From the NCBI RefSeq assembly GCF_030409795.1, contig NZ_JAUFQN010000019.1:2790001-2854000 (forward strand): a stretch of 64,000 nt of DNA, given 5' to 3'. The stretch is from Flavobacterium paronense (GTDB taxonomy: Bacteria > Bacteroidota > Bacteroidia > Flavobacteriales > Flavobacteriaceae). The position numbers and the translations under genes are program-made. The notes beneath the pieces are model-generated. The model saw only the letters and a program-made list of their open reading frames with translations. It made no database searches and was not told the DNA's origin. Below, one piece after another: positions 42,902 through 51,531 of this stretch (positions are counted from its first letter, which is position 1; every line of letters begins with the position of its first letter).

Positions 42902-45292
42902 ATGAGAAAAAACAATACCCCTATTTATTCCCTACTATTACTCATAACAATTTTATTTGGTGTCTTTTTCTTTATGATGCCGCAAAGTTATGACGAGAGT
43001 GAAGCTCCACTTACGGAGTTTTCTACTAAAAGAGCATTGGCAACCGTAAAAGAAATTTCGAGTAAACCTCATTTTGTTGGTTCTAAAAACCACGAAGTTG
43101 TAGCTGATTATCTTCAAAAAGAAGTACAAGATTTAGGTTTACAAACATCAATTCAGGAAGGTTTTACCATGACTGAAAAAGGAACTTTGGTCAAATCGAA
43201 AAACATTGTGACTATAATAAAAGGTTCTAAAAACACCAAATCGTTACTATTACTTTCTCACTATGATTCCGCTCCGCATTCATTCTCCAAAGGCGCTAGC
43301 GATGATGCTTCGGGCGTTGCCACAATTTTGGAAAGTATTCGGGCTTTTTTACATAATAAAACACCACATAAAAACGACATTATTATTCTGTTTACCGATG
43401 CAGAAGAATTGGGTTTAAATGGAGCTGCGCTTTTTGTAACACAACATAAATTAGCTAAAGAAGTTGGTTTGGTGTTGAATTTTGAAGCTCGGGGAAGCTC
43501 TGGGCCAAGTTATATGTTGATGGAAACCAATGATGGCAATGCCAAAATGGTTGATGCTTTCAAAGCCGGAAACGTATGTTATCCTGTGTCGAATTCATTG
43601 ATGTATAGCATTTATAAAATGTTGCCCAACGACACCGATTTGACCGTTTTTAGGGAACAAGGAAAAATTCAAGGTTTCAATTTTGCCTTTATCGACAGCC
43701 ATTTTAACTATCATACCGCTCAGGACAAATATGAAAATCTTGAACCGAAAACGTTAGCGCACCAAGGAAGTTACTTGTTCCCCTTGCTGAATTATTTTTC
43801 GAATGCCGATTTGACCGATTTTAATTCAACCAATAATAAAGTCTATTTCAATGTTCCTTTTAGTTTTTTGAGTTATCCTTTTGGATGGATTTTTCCAATG
43901 TTAATTGTAGCTTTTGGATTGTTATTCTTATTTGTTTTTGTCGGTTTGGGTAAACGTGCGTTGCGTTTGGATGAAATCATCAAAGGTTTTGTTCCGCTTT
44001 TAGGATCACTTGTTACGGCAGGATTAGTGACTTATGTGGGATGGAAATTACTACTAAATTTTTATCCGCAATACAACGACATTCTTCACGGATTTACCTA
44101 TAATGGTCACGATTATATTTATGCTTTTGTGAGTTTGACATTAGCAATTTGCTTTTTGTTTTATCATAATGACGGCAAACGAAATCCGGAAATGAGCCAG
44201 CTGGTAGCACCATTATTTGTTTGGCTGCTTATCAATCTCGGCATTGCCTTTAAATTACAAGGTGCAGGATTTCTAATTATTCCTGTTATTGCCACTTCGT
44301 TAATGTTAGGTTTTTATGTGCTTACACAAAAATCAAGTTGGATATTGAATTGTCTTTTGGCTATTCCGACACTGATTCTTTTAGTGCCGTTTATTTATAT
44401 GTTTCCAATTGGTTTGGGATTGAAAATCTTGTTTGGAAGTACTATTCTAACCGTTTTGACTTTTACTTTATTATTACCCATTTGGGGTTCTTATGTCAAA
44501 AAAGGAATTTGGGCTATCTTTTTTATTTTGGTTTCGATTGGATTCTTTATCAAAGCGCATCAAAGTTCGGTTTACACGACTGAAAAAGCAAAACCAAATA
44601 GTTTGGTCTATATTTTAGATGCCGATTCAAACAAAGCGAATTGGGCAACTTATGACATTAACCTTGACGAATGGACAAAAAACTACTTAGGTAAAAATCC
44701 GAAAACTGCAACCATTTTAAATTCGGATAAATTGTATAGCAAATATGGTTCGCAATTTACTTTTATGGCAGATGCGGCTCTAGCAAAAATTCCGAAACCA
44801 ACAATAGAATTTCTTCGCGATACAATCAAAGGAAATCAACATTTGTATAAAATAAAAATTACGTCAAACCGAGCCGTAAACCGTTACGATATATTTATAA
44901 ATAAAACTATCCAAATCAACAATTTAAAAGCCAATGGAGTAAAATCTATAGACTTTAAAAGTAATATAGCTTCTAAAACTTCTGGCAAATTAGTAACGTA
45001 TTATGTTGTTGATAATCTTCCTTTAGTATTGGAATTCTCAACTTCAAACACACAAAAACTGGACTTAGACTTAATGGAAAGTTCTTTTGATTTACTGGCA
45101 AATCGGTTGCTAAAAATGACTCCAAGAAAACCCGGAATGATTCCAACACCTTTTGTTTTAAACGATGCTGTGATTATCAAACAGAAGATAAAACCTTCGC
45201 CAAAAGTTGTTGAAGAAAAACCAGCTTTCAGAAGATATCAAACTACTAAAAGAGATAGTTTGACGGTTGCAATTGATAGTTTAAAACGATGA
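42902..45292 (+). CDS. M28-family zinc aminopeptidase with multi-pass membrane domain
   Basis: The 796-residue protein has one N-terminal membrane helix (YSLLLLITILFGVFFFMM), then an M28 peptidase domain with zinc ligands in LSHYDSAPHS, GASDDASGVA, FTDAEELGLNG and, at the far end, DSHFNYHTAQDKYENL. About eight further membrane segments follow between residues 315 and 560, and a C-terminal soluble beta domain closes the protein. It resembles the FXNA/Fxna-like M28 membrane proteases. It should trim peptides in the periplasm. It overlaps the next gene by four bases. Confidence 0.9.
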   Translation: MRKNNTPIYSLLLLITILFGVFFFMMPQSYDESEAPLTEFSTKRALATVKEISSKPHFVGSKNHEVVADYLQKEVQDLGLQTSIQEGFTMTEKGTLVKSKNIVTIIKGSKNTKSLLLLSHYDSAPHSFSKGASDDASGVATILESIRAFLHNKTPHKNDIIILFTDAEELGLNGAALFVTQHKLAKEVGLVLNFEARGSSGPSYMLMETNDGNAKMVDAFKAGNVCYPVSNSLMYSIYKMLPNDTDLTVFREQGKIQGFNFAFIDSHFNYHTAQDKYENLEPKTLAHQGSYLFPLLNYFSNADLTDFNSTNNKVYFNVPFSFLSYPFGWIFPMLIVAFGLLFLFVFVGLGKRALRLDEIIKGFVPLLGSLVTAGLVTYVGWKLLLNFYPQYNDILHGFTYNGHDYIYAFVSLTLAICFLFYHNDGKRNPEMSQLVAPLFVWLLINLGIAFKLQGAGFLIIPVIATSLMLGFYVLTQKSSWILNCLLAIPTLILLVPFIYMFPIGLGLKILFGSTILTVLTFTLLLPIWGSYVKKGIWAIFFILVSIGFFIKAHQSSVYTTEKAKPNSLVYILDADSNKANWATYDINLDEWTKNYLGKNPKTATILNSDKLYSKYGSQFTFMADAALAKIPKPTIEFLRDTIKGNQHLYKIKITSNRAVNRYDIFINKTIQINNLKANGVKSIDFKSNIASKTSGKLVTYYVVDNLPLVLEFSTSNTQKLDLDLMESSFDLLANRLLKMTPRKPGMIPTPFVLNDAVIIKQKIKPSPKVVEEKPAFRRYQTTKRDSLTVAIDSLKR

Positions 45293-46086
45293 AGCAAATC
45301 TCTGTTTTAGGTTGCGGTTGGTTAGGATTGCTTTTGGCAAAATCATTGTTGAAAAACGGGTTTCCCATAAAAGGTTCAACGACTTCTTTAGAAAAAATTT
45401 CTGTGTTGGAAGGTAATGGAATTCAAGCTTTTCAAATTGAATTATCAGAAGATGAAATCAAAGGAGAAATCGATTTTTTTCTTTCAAATTCAGAAATACT
45501 GATTATTGATATTCCACCAAAACTGCGTAGCGTTTCAAGCGAAAACTTTGTCAAAAAGATTCAGAATCTTATTCCGTTTATCGAAAAAGCAAAGATTGAA
45601 AAAGTTATTTTTATAAGTTCAACTTCTGTATATTCTGATAACAATTCTGTTGTTACCGAAGCAACAAAACCAAATCCAGAAACGGAAAGCGGCAAGCAAT
45701 TATTGGCTAGTGAAAATCTATTACAAAGTAATCCAAATTTCAAGACTACTGTAATTCGTTTTGGCGGATTAATTGGCGAAGACCGACATCCCATACATTT
45801 TTTGGCCGGAAGAAAAAATATCGAAAATCCGGAAGCTCCAATAAATCTAATTCATCAATCGGATTGCATAGGAATCATTCAAACAATAATCGAACAAAAT
45901 TGTTTTGGCGAAACTTTCAATGCGGTCACACCACTACATCCTTCAAGAAAAAAATATTACACTCAAAAAGCTTTAGAATTCAATTTGCCATTACCTGAAT
46001 TTGTAAACGCTAAAATTTCGATTGGAAAGACAATTCTATCCGATAAGGTCGAAAATGTTTTGAAATATAAATTTGGCACTCTTTAA
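45289..46086 (+). CDS. NAD(P)-binding epimerase/dehydratase-like SDR protein (YeeZ-like)
   Basis: The 265-residue protein has a Rossmann motif at the start (VLGCGWLGLLLAKSLL, of the GxGxxG type) and the sequence ISSTSVYSDN, similar to the Ser region of extended SDRs. The usual catalytic YxxxK is not clear, which fits the YeeZ-like group of atypical SDRs of unknown substrate. Its start overlaps the M28 gene stop by four bases, suggesting translational coupling. Confidence 0.85.
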   Translation: MKQISVLGCGWLGLLLAKSLLKNGFPIKGSTTSLEKISVLEGNGIQAFQIELSEDEIKGEIDFFLSNSEILIIDIPPKLRSVSSENFVKKIQNLIPFIEKAKIEKVIFISSTSVYSDNNSVVTEATKPNPETESGKQLLASENLLQSNPNFKTTVIRFGGLIGEDRHPIHFLAGRKNIENPEAPINLIHQSDCIGIIQTIIEQNCFGETFNAVTPLHPSRKKYYTQKALEFNLPLPEFVNAKISIGKTILSDKVENVLKYKFGTL

Positions 46087-46119
46087 AATTTATCTTTGAG
46101 ATACTTAAAACTAAAAATC

Positions 46120-48063
46120 ATGCATTTGAAACAGTTCTTTTTATTATTATTATCTACATCAACAATTGCTTTTGGTCAACAAAAAAAAGATGTAATTGTA
46201 CCAAATGAAAATCTAATCACTGAAAATATTCCAGAAATCTCAAAAGAATTAGCTAATAAGGTAAAGAAATATACCGAAACTCGTGGTGCTTCTTTTGTCG
46301 CAATCAATCCTTTAAAAGAAGAAATTATAATTGCAACGCGATTTGGAACTACTCCGCAATTTCATTTAGTTTCAAAACCTTTAGGCGCCAGAAAGCAAAT
46401 CACTTTTTTTGACGAGCCCATGAGTAATGGCTATTATGAACCAACAAAAGGCGAGAGTTTAATTTATTCTAAGGATGTTGGCGGAAATGAATTTGGTCAG
46501 CTTTACAGTATGAATCTACAAACATTGCAATCCACTTTACTAACTGATGGTGGAAGATCTCAAAATGGAAATCTGATTTGGAAAAAAGATGGTTCTGGTT
46601 TTTTCTTCGCTTCAACTAAAAGAAACGGTGGTGATCGTGATATTTATTATATGAATCCAAATGATCCAAAAAGCACAAAACTGATTTTACAAGTTAAAGG
46701 CGGTGGATGGGGAATTGGAGATATTTCATCTGACGAGAAAAAGCTATTAATTGAAGAAGGAATATCGGCTAACGAATCCCATCTTTGGATGTTGGACATT
46801 GAAACTTCTCAATTAACTGAAGTTACTAATAGAACAGACAAAAGCATAGTTCAGTCAAAGGCTAAATTTTCGTCAAACCCAAATGAAATATGGTTTGTTA
46901 CCGATAGAGACAATGAGTTTCAACGATTAGCAACTATGGATTTACTGACCAAAAAAATCACTTATCATACAACTGATATTCCATGGGACGTTACACAATA
47001 TGTTATGACAGAAGACAAATCCAAATTAGTATTTGTAACCAATGAAGGCGGTTTAAACAAACTGTATTTGATGGATTCCGCAACCAAACAATTTAGCGAA
47101 GTAAAAAGCATTCCGATTGGATTAATTAGTAGTCTTGGATTTTCAAAAAATGGAAACTCTTTGTTTTTCACACAATCAACTGCAGATTCTGCTTCTGATG
47201 TATATCAGCTTATTTTACCTTCAAACGAAATTGTTCGTTGGACAGAGAGTGAATTGGGCGAAATGAAAAAAGAAGACATGTCAAAACCTAATTATATCGA
47301 GTGGAAAAGTTTTGACAAATTAAATATTTCAGGATTTTATTACCCAGCTTCTTCAAAATTTACTGGAAAACGACCTGTTTTAATTATGATTCATGGCGGC
47401 CCGGAAAGCCAATCAAACGCCTCTTTTTTAGGAGCAAATAATTATTATACTAATGAAATGGGCATCGCCATTATATTCCCAAATGTTAGAGGTTCATCTG
47501 GTTTTGGAAAAACTTATATTGCAAAAGACAATGGGTTTTTAAGAGAAGATTCGGTAAAAGATATTGGCGCTCTTTTGGACTGGATTGGCTTACAACCCGA
47601 ATTAGATAAAGACAGAGTTATGATTATGGGTGGAAGTTATGGTGGCTATATGACTTTGGCTACAGCATTCCATTTTGCTGACAGAATTAGATGTTCTGTT
47701 GATATTGTAGGGATTTCAAATTTCAATACTTTTTTAAAAAACACAGAAGAATACCGCAGAGATTTGAGAAGAGTAGAATATGGAGATGAGAGAGATCCAA
47801 AGATGTATGCTTTTCTCGATAAAATTGCCCCTTTGAACAATACTGATAAAATTAAAAAACCGATGTTTATTGTACAAGGAACAAACGATCCGAGAGTGCC
47901 ACTAACAGAAGCGCTTCAAATGCGTGATAAGTTAAGAGCACAAGGAAATACGGTTTGGTATCTCGAAGCAAAAGATGAAGGACACGGATTTAAGAAAAAA
48001 CCAAATGTAGATTTTCAGCGTTTGGCTGTTATTCGATTTATGGAAAACTATTTGCTAAACTAA
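46120..48063 (+). CDS. S9-family prolyl oligopeptidase, exported
   Basis: The ATG at 46120 is preferred over an in-frame upstream codon (46096) because it opens a signal peptide (HLKQFFLLLLSTSTIAFGQ). The 647-residue product has an N-terminal beta-propeller (residues about 30-380, TolB/WD40-like) and a C-terminal alpha/beta hydrolase domain. The nucleophile Ser is in MGGSYGGYMT, Asp is in NDPRVPLTEA, and His in DEGHGFKKK. It should cut oligopeptides in the periplasm, as dipeptidyl- or acylaminoacyl-peptidase-type enzymes. The exact specificity is open. Confidence 0.92.
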   Translation: MHLKQFFLLLLSTSTIAFGQQKKDVIVPNENLITENIPEISKELANKVKKYTETRGASFVAINPLKEEIIIATRFGTTPQFHLVSKPLGARKQITFFDEPMSNGYYEPTKGESLIYSKDVGGNEFGQLYSMNLQTLQSTLLTDGGRSQNGNLIWKKDGSGFFFASTKRNGGDRDIYYMNPNDPKSTKLILQVKGGGWGIGDISSDEKKLLIEEGISANESHLWMLDIETSQLTEVTNRTDKSIVQSKAKFSSNPNEIWFVTDRDNEFQRLATMDLLTKKITYHTTDIPWDVTQYVMTEDKSKLVFVTNEGGLNKLYLMDSATKQFSEVKSIPIGLISSLGFSKNGNSLFFTQSTADSASDVYQLILPSNEIVRWTESELGEMKKEDMSKPNYIEWKSFDKLNISGFYYPASSKFTGKRPVLIMIHGGPESQSNASFLGANNYYTNEMGIAIIFPNVRGSSGFGKTYIAKDNGFLREDSVKDIGALLDWIGLQPELDKDRVMIMGGSYGGYMTLATAFHFADRIRCSVDIVGISNFNTFLKNTEEYRRDLRRVEYGDERDPKMYAFLDKIAPLNNTDKIKKPMFIVQGTNDPRVPLTEALQMRDKLRAQGNTVWYLEAKDEGHGFKKKPNVDFQRLAVIRFMENYLLN

Positions 48064-48067
48064 TTTG

Positions 48068-48319
48068 ATGAATACAAATGACATCATCGGAACAATAGGT
48101 GTTGGAATAATCCTTCTGGCCTATTTTTTAAATATCTTTTCTTGGATAAAAAAAGACGGCGTTTTATTTTACATGATGAATATAATTGGAGCGAGTATTG
48201 CGTGCTTTACTTCTTATTTAATCCATTATTTCCCATTTGTAATTCTCGAGGGGACATGGGCGTTAGTCAGCGTTATTGGACTACTTAAAAACATAAAAAA
48301 ACCTCAAGTAGTATCTTGA
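48068..48319 (+). CDS. Small membrane protein, CBU_0592-like
   Basis: The 83-residue protein has three hydrophobic segments (about residues 5-23, 31-52 and 56-73) and begins IIGTIGVGIILLAYFLNIFSW, which fits a small conserved membrane family sometimes labelled CBU_0592. The ATG at 48068 is used; a TTG one codon earlier is also open. It starts five bases after the S9 peptidase stop. The terminator hairpin at 48302-48321 overlaps the last codons. No function is known. Confidence 0.75.
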   Translation: MNTNDIIGTIGVGIILLAYFLNIFSWIKKDGVLFYMMNIIGASIACFTSYLIHYFPFVILEGTWALVSVIGLLKNIKKPQVVS

Positions 48320-48327
48320 GGCTTTTT
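48302..48327 (+). terminator. Intrinsic terminator overlapping the end of the small membrane protein gene
   Basis: CCTCAAG (48302-48308) and CTTGAGG (48315-48321) form a 7-bp stem with a 6-base loop, followed by CTTTTT. The TGA stop of the gene lies inside the right arm (48317-48319), so the terminator uses coding sequence for its stem. It ends the plus-strand unit of M28, SDR, S9 and small membrane genes. Confidence 0.85.
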
Positions 48328-48346
48328 ATTTATAATTTGAATTTCA

Positions 48347-50401
48347 TTACCAAATTTTTACTCGTTTGTTTGGCTCAACATACATTCCATCACCTTCTTT
48401 TATATTAAACGCATTATAGAAAGTATCTAAATTTAACAAAGGTATGTATGCTCTGTACATTCCCGGTGAATGCGGATCAGTTTTCACTTGATTCTTCAAA
48501 GCTTCATCACGCATTTTACTTCTCCAGATAGTTGCCCAGGAAATAAATAAACGTTGCTCTGGTGTATATCCATCAATCAATCCCGGATTACCATTTTCTT
48601 TTAAGTACAACTGAAGACCATCATAAGCAGCATTAATTCCACCTAAATCTCCAATGTTTTCACCTAAAGTAAATTTACCGTCAACATGAGTTCCAGGCAA
48701 AGGTTCTAAAGCCGAATATTGATCTGCTAATGCTGTCCCTAATGCAGTGAATTGCGTTAAATCATTTTCTGTCCACCAATCTACAAGATTTCCTTCAGCA
48801 TTATATCTTGAACCTTCATCGTCAAAACCATGTGAAATTTCGTGACCAATAACGGCTCCGATTCCGCCATAATTTACGGCTTCATCCGCTTGATAATTGT
48901 AAAACGGAGGTTGCAAAATCGCTGCCGGGAAAACAATCTCGTTATACGATGGATTGTAGTAAGCATTAACCGTTTGTGGTGACATTCCCCATTCTGTTTT
49001 ATCAACTGGTTTTCCTTGTTTTTCTAAATCTTTTTTCCAATTCCATTCCGCTACATTTCTTCCGTTTTCAAAAAAACTTCCGCCATCATCCGGACTTTTT
49101 ACTGTTAAAGCGGAATAGTCTTTCCATTGGTCAGGATAACCTATTTTGATAGTTAAACTGTTTAATTTTTGGATGGCTTTTGTTTTTGTTTCTGCAGACA
49201 TCCAGGTTAAATTGTTGATTCTATTTTCATAGGCACGAATTACGTTTTTAATCATTCGAGCAGCCTTCCCTTTTGCTTCTGCCGGGAACTTTTGTTCAAC
49301 ATACAATTTTCCTAAAGCTTCTCCAACGGTTCCGTTAACTACTTGAAGCGCTTTTTCATGACGTGGTCTTTGTTTCAAAGCACCAGTTAATGTTTTTCCG
49401 TAAAATTCCCAGTTGGCTGTTTCAATATCAGTTGATAATGTTGATGCAGAACCTCTTAACAACATCCAACGCATGTATTCTTTCCAATCTTGTACTTTAT
49501 TATCTGTAAAAATGTTTTGCAATGCAGCCATATAACGAGGCTGACTTACGATAATAGTATCTAATTTTTTAAATCCAACTTCAGCTAAATAAGTATTCCA
49601 ATCTATAGCCGGAACCGTTTTTTGTAAATCAGTAATTGCTGTTGGATTGTATTGTTTTCTGGCATCTCTTCTTTCAACTCTGTCTAATCTTGGGCTTGAC
49701 ATTGCCGTTTCTAATGCTAATATTTTAGCTGCATTTGCTTTCGCTTGTTCTGGATTTTCCCCTAAAAACTGCAACATTCTTGCTACGTGAAGAACATATT
49801 TTTCTCTTTTTTCTTTAGAATCTTTATCTTCTGAAACATAATAATCTCTGTCAGGCAACCCTAATCCTCCTGGTCCAAGACTAACCACATTTCTGTTACT
49901 GTTTTTGTCATCTGCTCCTATTCCAACACCAAAGAAACCAACACCACCACCTTTTGCTTCTTCTTGCATCATCAATTTTTGCAAATCGGAAATATTTTTA
50001 ATCGCATCAATTTTTGCTAAATATGGACGAATAGGATCAATTCCGTGTTTGTTTCTTGTCACAGTATCCATAGCAGCTTTATACATATTGATGGCTTTAC
50101 CTTGATCGGTATTTGAACCATATTTTGGATTTTTAGCAGCTTCTTTTAAGATTACCAATGCGTCTTTATCTGTGTTTTGACGCAATTCATCAAAACTTCC
50201 CCAACGCGTTTTATCGGCTGGAATTTCAGTGTTCTTTAACCATGTTCCGTTTACAAACTTAAAAAAGTCGTTTTTTGGACTTATCGTTTTGTCCATCAAA
50301 GACAAATTAATTCCGGGTGTTTTTTGCTGTGCATTGATTTGAAAAGCACTTGTAAATACAGCTGCTGTCAACAATGTCTTTGAAAGAATAGTGAACTTCA
50401 T
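48347..50401 (-). CDS. M13-family (neprilysin/PepO-like) zinc metallopeptidase, exported
   Basis: The 684-residue protein is a paralogue of the 14296-16314 peptidase. It has the zinc motif HEISHGF and third-ligand motif GENIGDLGG, as well as NAYYNPSYNEIVFPAA. The N-terminal signal ends in TSAFQINAQQ, so this copy is secreted or periplasmic without the lipobox Cys of the first copy. A TAAATTTG box on the minus strand (50430-50437) is a candidate -7 element, 28 bases before the start. The gene stands alone, divergent from the SCO gene. Confidence 0.93.
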   Translation of the reverse strand: MKFTILSKTLLTAAVFTSAFQINAQQKTPGINLSLMDKTISPKNDFFKFVNGTWLKNTEIPADKTRWGSFDELRQNTDKDALVILKEAAKNPKYGSNTDQGKAINMYKAAMDTVTRNKHGIDPIRPYLAKIDAIKNISDLQKLMMQEEAKGGGVGFFGVGIGADDKNSNRNVVSLGPGGLGLPDRDYYVSEDKDSKEKREKYVLHVARMLQFLGENPEQAKANAAKILALETAMSSPRLDRVERRDARKQYNPTAITDLQKTVPAIDWNTYLAEVGFKKLDTIIVSQPRYMAALQNIFTDNKVQDWKEYMRWMLLRGSASTLSTDIETANWEFYGKTLTGALKQRPRHEKALQVVNGTVGEALGKLYVEQKFPAEAKGKAARMIKNVIRAYENRINNLTWMSAETKTKAIQKLNSLTIKIGYPDQWKDYSALTVKSPDDGGSFFENGRNVAEWNWKKDLEKQGKPVDKTEWGMSPQTVNAYYNPSYNEIVFPAAILQPPFYNYQADEAVNYGGIGAVIGHEISHGFDDEGSRYNAEGNLVDWWTENDLTQFTALGTALADQYSALEPLPGTHVDGKFTLGENIGDLGGINAAYDGLQLYLKENGNPGLIDGYTPEQRLFISWATIWRSKMRDEALKNQVKTDPHSPGMYRAYIPLLNLDTFYNAFNIKEGDGMYVEPNKRVKIW

Positions 50402-50540
50402 AAATAACTTGGTTTATTTTTTATTGGTACAAATTTATTCTTTCTAATGAAAGAAACTTTTTTTTAACAAAAAATAAGTCTTAATTGTTTTGGATATGTT
50501 ACAAAGAATGAGTTGCTTTTGTATTTTTGCAAAAAAAATA

Positions 50541-51215
50541 ATGCTCGATATCATAAAGAAATACAGGATTTTTATTGGAACGTTTGCGGTTTTTTCTGTC
50601 ATAACCATTTCGTTGTTTTACAATGTTTTGAAACCAGATAAAACACTTCCAATGTATAATCCGGCTGATGTTAATCCGGAATTAGTGGATTCAACTGTTC
50701 AATATATTGCCAGAGAACATAAAATTGGCAACTTCTCATTTATAAATCAAAACGGGAAAGTCATTACTCAAAAAGATTACGAGGGTAAAATTTATGTAGC
50801 CGATTTTTTCTTCACGACCTGTCAATCTATCTGCCCGATTATGACTACCAATATGGTTGATGTTCAAAAAGCAATTTTAAATAATCCAAAAGTGATGCTG
50901 CTCTCGCACACCGTAACTCCCGAAATTGACAGTGTTCCTGTTTTGAAAAAATATGCACTCGAAAAAGGCGTTATTGACACCAAATGGAACTTGGTTACCG
51001 GCGATAAAAAAGACATCTACAGCATGGCCCGAAAATCCTATCTGGCAGTAAAATTGGGCAAACCAAATGAATTGTATGATATGGTTCACACCGAAAATTT
51101 TGTTTTGGTTGATGCTCAAAAAAGAGTTCGCGGATTTTATGATGGTACTAAAAAAGAAGAAATTATTCGTCTGATTGACGATATCAATTGGCTTTGTGAA
51201 AATGATAAAAAGTAG
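50541..51215 (+). CDS. SCO1/SenC-family copper chaperone
   Basis: The ATG at 50541 gives 224 residues with a single membrane anchor at the N-terminus (about residues 7-28); an earlier in-frame start (50490) would lie upstream of a TATTTTTG box at 50522-50529, so it is unlikely. The thioredoxin-like domain carries the CxxxC copper motif in TTCQSICPIMTTN and the conserved His in DMVHTENFVLVD. It probably delivers copper to the CuA site of cytochrome c oxidase, facing the periplasm. It precedes feoA by 74 bases. Confidence 0.92.
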   Translation: MLDIIKKYRIFIGTFAVFSVITISLFYNVLKPDKTLPMYNPADVNPELVDSTVQYIAREHKIGNFSFINQNGKVITQKDYEGKIYVADFFFTTCQSICPIMTTNMVDVQKAILNNPKVMLLSHTVTPEIDSVPVLKKYALEKGVIDTKWNLVTGDKKDIYSMARKSYLAVKLGKPNELYDMVHTENFVLVDAQKRVRGFYDGTKKEEIIRLIDDINWLCENDKK

Positions 51216-51289
51216 TTAAACTGATATTTATCATTTAATATTCTCCTTTTATGCTTACTTTTACAATCTTAATTCAATCTAAATAAGCA

Positions 51290-51526
51290 TTGAGAACCAC
51301 AGTCGATTTATTAAAAATTGGAGACATCGCCACAATCACTTATGTTGATTTGGACAAGATTCCGCTAAAGTTACTGGAAATGGGTTGTTTCCCAAACAAT
51401 ACTTTAGAGATTATCCAAATTGCTCCGCTCGGAGATCCAATTTATTTGAATGTAAATAATGGCTCTCATTTGGCTATCCGTAAAGAAACTGCTCATGAAA
51501 TTGAAGTTGAAATCCAGGAGAAATAA
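51290..51526 (+). CDS. feoA: FeoA, ferrous iron transport accessory protein
   Basis: The 78-residue SH3-like protein supports FeoB-dependent Fe2+ uptake. It has the usual LLKIGDIATITYVD opening and the C-terminal GSHLAIRKETAHEIEVE (GSHLAIRKETAHEIEV). The start is a TTG at 51290, since no ATG fits; this is normal for short genes in this group. It ends five bases before feoB. Confidence 0.92.
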   Translation: MRTTVDLLKIGDIATITYVDLDKIPLKLLEMGCFPNNTLEIIQIAPLGDPIYLNVNNGSHLAIRKETAHEIEVEIQEK

Positions 51527-51531
51527 GTAAA